Positions 4,223-5,840 of a stretch of DNA of 5,840 nt are shown here, in pieces (positions within the stretch are counted from its first letter, which is position 1; the number at the start of each line of letters is the position of its first letter). The notes below the pieces were generated by a model. The model saw only the letters and a program-made list of their open reading frames with translations. It had not been told where the DNA came from and did no database searches. Origin of the DNA: CAYTLQ01 sp964438715 (GTDB lineage: Bacteria > Bacteroidota > Ignavibacteria > Ignavibacteriales > Ignavibacteriaceae); contig CAYTLQ010000135.1 in assembly GCA_964438715.1 (NCBI GenBank), positions 1 through 5,840 of the forward strand, written 5' to 3'. Made by a program: the position numbers and the translations under genes.

Positions 4223-5840
4223 ATGAAAAAAATACTATTTATCCTGACAATACTCCCCCTTCTCACTGCGTATGCACAAATAAGTGATGACAGTTGGAAA
4301 CTTTATGATGACACGCAGGTGGGAAGAGTTGATATAACTATCAATCCGGAATACCTCAACTGGTTGTACCAGAATGTGACGAGCGATTTAGAATTTGTTG
4401 CTTCCCTCCGATTCAGAAATAAATATATTGATGAAACAATTGACTCAATCGGTTTTCGACTTCGGGGAAACACTTCCCGCTATTCTCAAAAAAAATCTTT
4501 CAAGGTTTCATTTAATACATTTAAACATGGCAGAGAGTTTCACGGAGTTGATAAACTGAATCTTAACGGAGAACACAACGATCCCTCGATTATACGCAGT
4601 AAACTTTGCTTCGATAACTATACCAAAGCAGGAGTGCATGCAAGTCGTGCGGCGCATGTTAAAGTTTATATTAATGAGAAGTATTATGGCCTGTATATTT
4701 CGGAGGAACATATAGATGATGAATTTCTCTCAAAACATTTTGCGGATGATAGCGGAAATTTATGGAAATGCCTCTACGGAGCCGATCTCCGATATCTCGG
4801 TGAAAATCAGGTAACCTATAAATTATTAAACAATAACGGTACGCCGGTTTATGAGCTTAAAACAAATGAAGAATCCGGAGATTATTCTCAGCTCGTGCGG
4901 TTTATTCGTGTCATTAATAATACTCCTGATGCAGTCTTTGCCGATTCAATCGAAAAAATTCTCGATTTGCCTGATGTAATTAATTACTTTGCATTTAATG
5001 TTCTTCTTGGCGGATGGGATGATTACCGGTCGCTATCAAACAATTATTACCTTTATCATGATCCCACTGCCGACAAATTTCATCATATTCCGTATGATTA
5101 CGATAATACATTTGGTATCGATTGGTTCGGCATAAACTGGAGTACTGCCGATCCATACAATTTCCCGAAAGTGTTAAACGGTCCCCGCCCATTGGCAGAA
5201 AAAATTCTTCAAAACAAACAGTACCGTGATTTGTTTACCCATTTTCTCCGCTTCTATGCATCAAATCTGTTCCCGCTAAGTTTCTGGGAGCAGAGAATAG
5301 ACAGCATAAGGACTATGATTACCGAAGCGGCATATAATGATACATTTCGTACAAAAGATTACGGTTTCACTCTAAATGACTTTTTAAACTCCTACACATC
5401 AGGCAGTTACTCTAATCAACATGTTAAATTCGGATTAAAGCAATTTGTAAATCTTCGACTTGCCTCAGTAATACCACAACTGAATCTCCAAAATAGTGAA
5501 CCAATTTGTTATAAAATTGATTTTTTCCCCAAGTCACCTGGTCCTGAGGATACAATTTTTGTTATTGCCTCAGCATATTCATCAACAGCGCTTACTTCAG
5601 TACGCATACTATATTCTTCTGAAAATACAGGTCAAAACCTGGAGTATAGCATGTCATTTTCTCCCGTTCACGGCACAAAAAAGGTTGAGGAAGCAGACAG
5701 GTACATCGGTTTTATACCCCCTCTTGGCGCCGGAGGAAAAGGGAGCTTTCGTATTGCAGTCCGCGATGCTCTGAACAGAACATTATTCTATCCACGAAAT
5801 AAAAATATTAACATAACTGTTACATCACCTGTATCAGGTT
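4223..5840 (+). CDS. secreted CotH-family protein kinase, C-terminus cut by window edge
   Basis: The frame is open for 539 codons and runs off the window. A signal peptide (about 1-19, ending TAYA before Gln) directs export. The CotH kinase fold follows at about 30-420. Its landmarks are RLRGN (79-83) with the basic KKSFK (90-94); LNLNGEHND (112-120) and R125/K127; YGLYISEEH (155-163) with acidic residues at 161-162; GGWDD (263-267) with NN at 273-274; and the metal-binding DYDNTFG (292-298). These match CotH, the atypical kinase that phosphorylates spore-coat proteins in Bacillus and has many secreted relatives in non-sporulating bacteria. From about 425 an Ig/fibronectin-like beta domain begins. 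Relatives often continue with a lamin-tail and sorting domain, which cannot be seen here. The preferred ATG gives a canonical signal peptide; an in-frame ATG at 4196 would add nine residues. No Shine-Dalgarno site is evident for either. The substrate is unknown. Confidence 0.9.
   Translation, partial: MKKILFILTILPLLTAYAQISDDSWKLYDDTQVGRVDITINPEYLNWLYQNVTSDLEFVASLRFRNKYIDETIDSIGFRLRGNTSRYSQKKSFKVSFNTFKHGREFHGVDKLNLNGEHNDPSIIRSKLCFDNYTKAGVHASRAAHVKVYINEKYYGLYISEEHIDDEFLSKHFADDSGNLWKCLYGADLRYLGENQVTYKLLNNNGTPVYELKTNEESGDYSQLVRFIRVINNTPDAVFADSIEKILDLPDVINYFAFNVLLGGWDDYRSLSNNYYLYHDPTADKFHHIPYDYDNTFGIDWFGINWSTADPYNFPKVLNGPRPLAEKILQNKQYRDLFTHFLRFYASNLFPLSFWEQRIDSIRTMITEAAYNDTFRTKDYGFTLNDFLNSYTSGSYSNQHVKFGLKQFVNLRLASVIPQLNLQNSEPICYKIDFFPKSPGPEDTIFVIASAYSSTALTSVRILYSSENTGQNLEYSMSFSPVHGTKKVEEADRYIGFIPPLGAGGKGSFRIAVRDALNRTLFYPRNKNINITVTSPVSG

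Noticed and set aside
4508..5774. Open frames at 4508-4711 and 4995-5192 (minus) and 5496-5774 (plus)
   Set aside because: All lie inside the well-supported CotH-like kinase frame, which has clear motifs and no stop; their translations look random.

Overview
The window is AT-rich bacterial chromosomal DNA with ordinary gene density. It encodes envelope proteins with Gram-negative features: two outer-membrane beta-barrels, one with a C-terminal aromatic residue. It also holds a secreted CotH-family kinase and a FabF-type ketosynthase. Base composition, the mix of strong and absent Shine-Dalgarno sites and the protein style suggest the Bacteroidota/Ignavibacteriota (FCB) group. That placement is an inference from style; there is no rRNA or marker-level proof here. 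No tRNA, rRNA, insertion sequence, phage gene or CRISPR array is visible.

Left part (1-2689, all genes on the minus strand). Read in the direction of transcription, the order is: a fabF-type beta-ketoacyl-ACP synthase (1430-2689); a gap of about 155 bp holding a strong imperfect inverted repeat (1358-1402); a small outer-membrane beta-barrel protein (809-1273); and a PAP2-family membrane phosphatase (257-808). The last two genes abut exactly (TAA directly followed by ATG) and are probably translationally coupled. Together they look like an envelope or lipid module: fatty-acid elongation, an outer-membrane barrel and a lipid-phosphate/undecaprenyl-pyrophosphate type phosphatase. Below the PAP2 stop, positions 1-256 hold no supported gene, although the PAP2 frame stays open for 57 codons beyond its TAG stop.

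Middle (2690-2973) is a divergent intergenic region that should carry promoters for fabF (leftward) and for the next gene (rightward). Good Shine-Dalgarno sites decide both starts.

Right part (2974-5840, plus strand). The first gene (2974-4086) encodes a signal peptide, one CXXCH heme-binding motif just after it, and a beta-barrel of roughly 16-18 predicted strands. This is the single-heme cytochrome-porin fusion architecture known from the Cyc2 iron oxidases, and it is the most interesting item in the window. A textbook intrinsic terminator (4109-4144) isolates it from the next gene. A perfect 14-bp inverted repeat (4157-4206) follows, just ahead of a secreted CotH-like protein kinase (4223 to beyond 5840) that is cut by the window edge. 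No other electron-transfer gene and no obvious CotH substrate lies in the window, so the biological role of both genes must be inferred from architecture alone.
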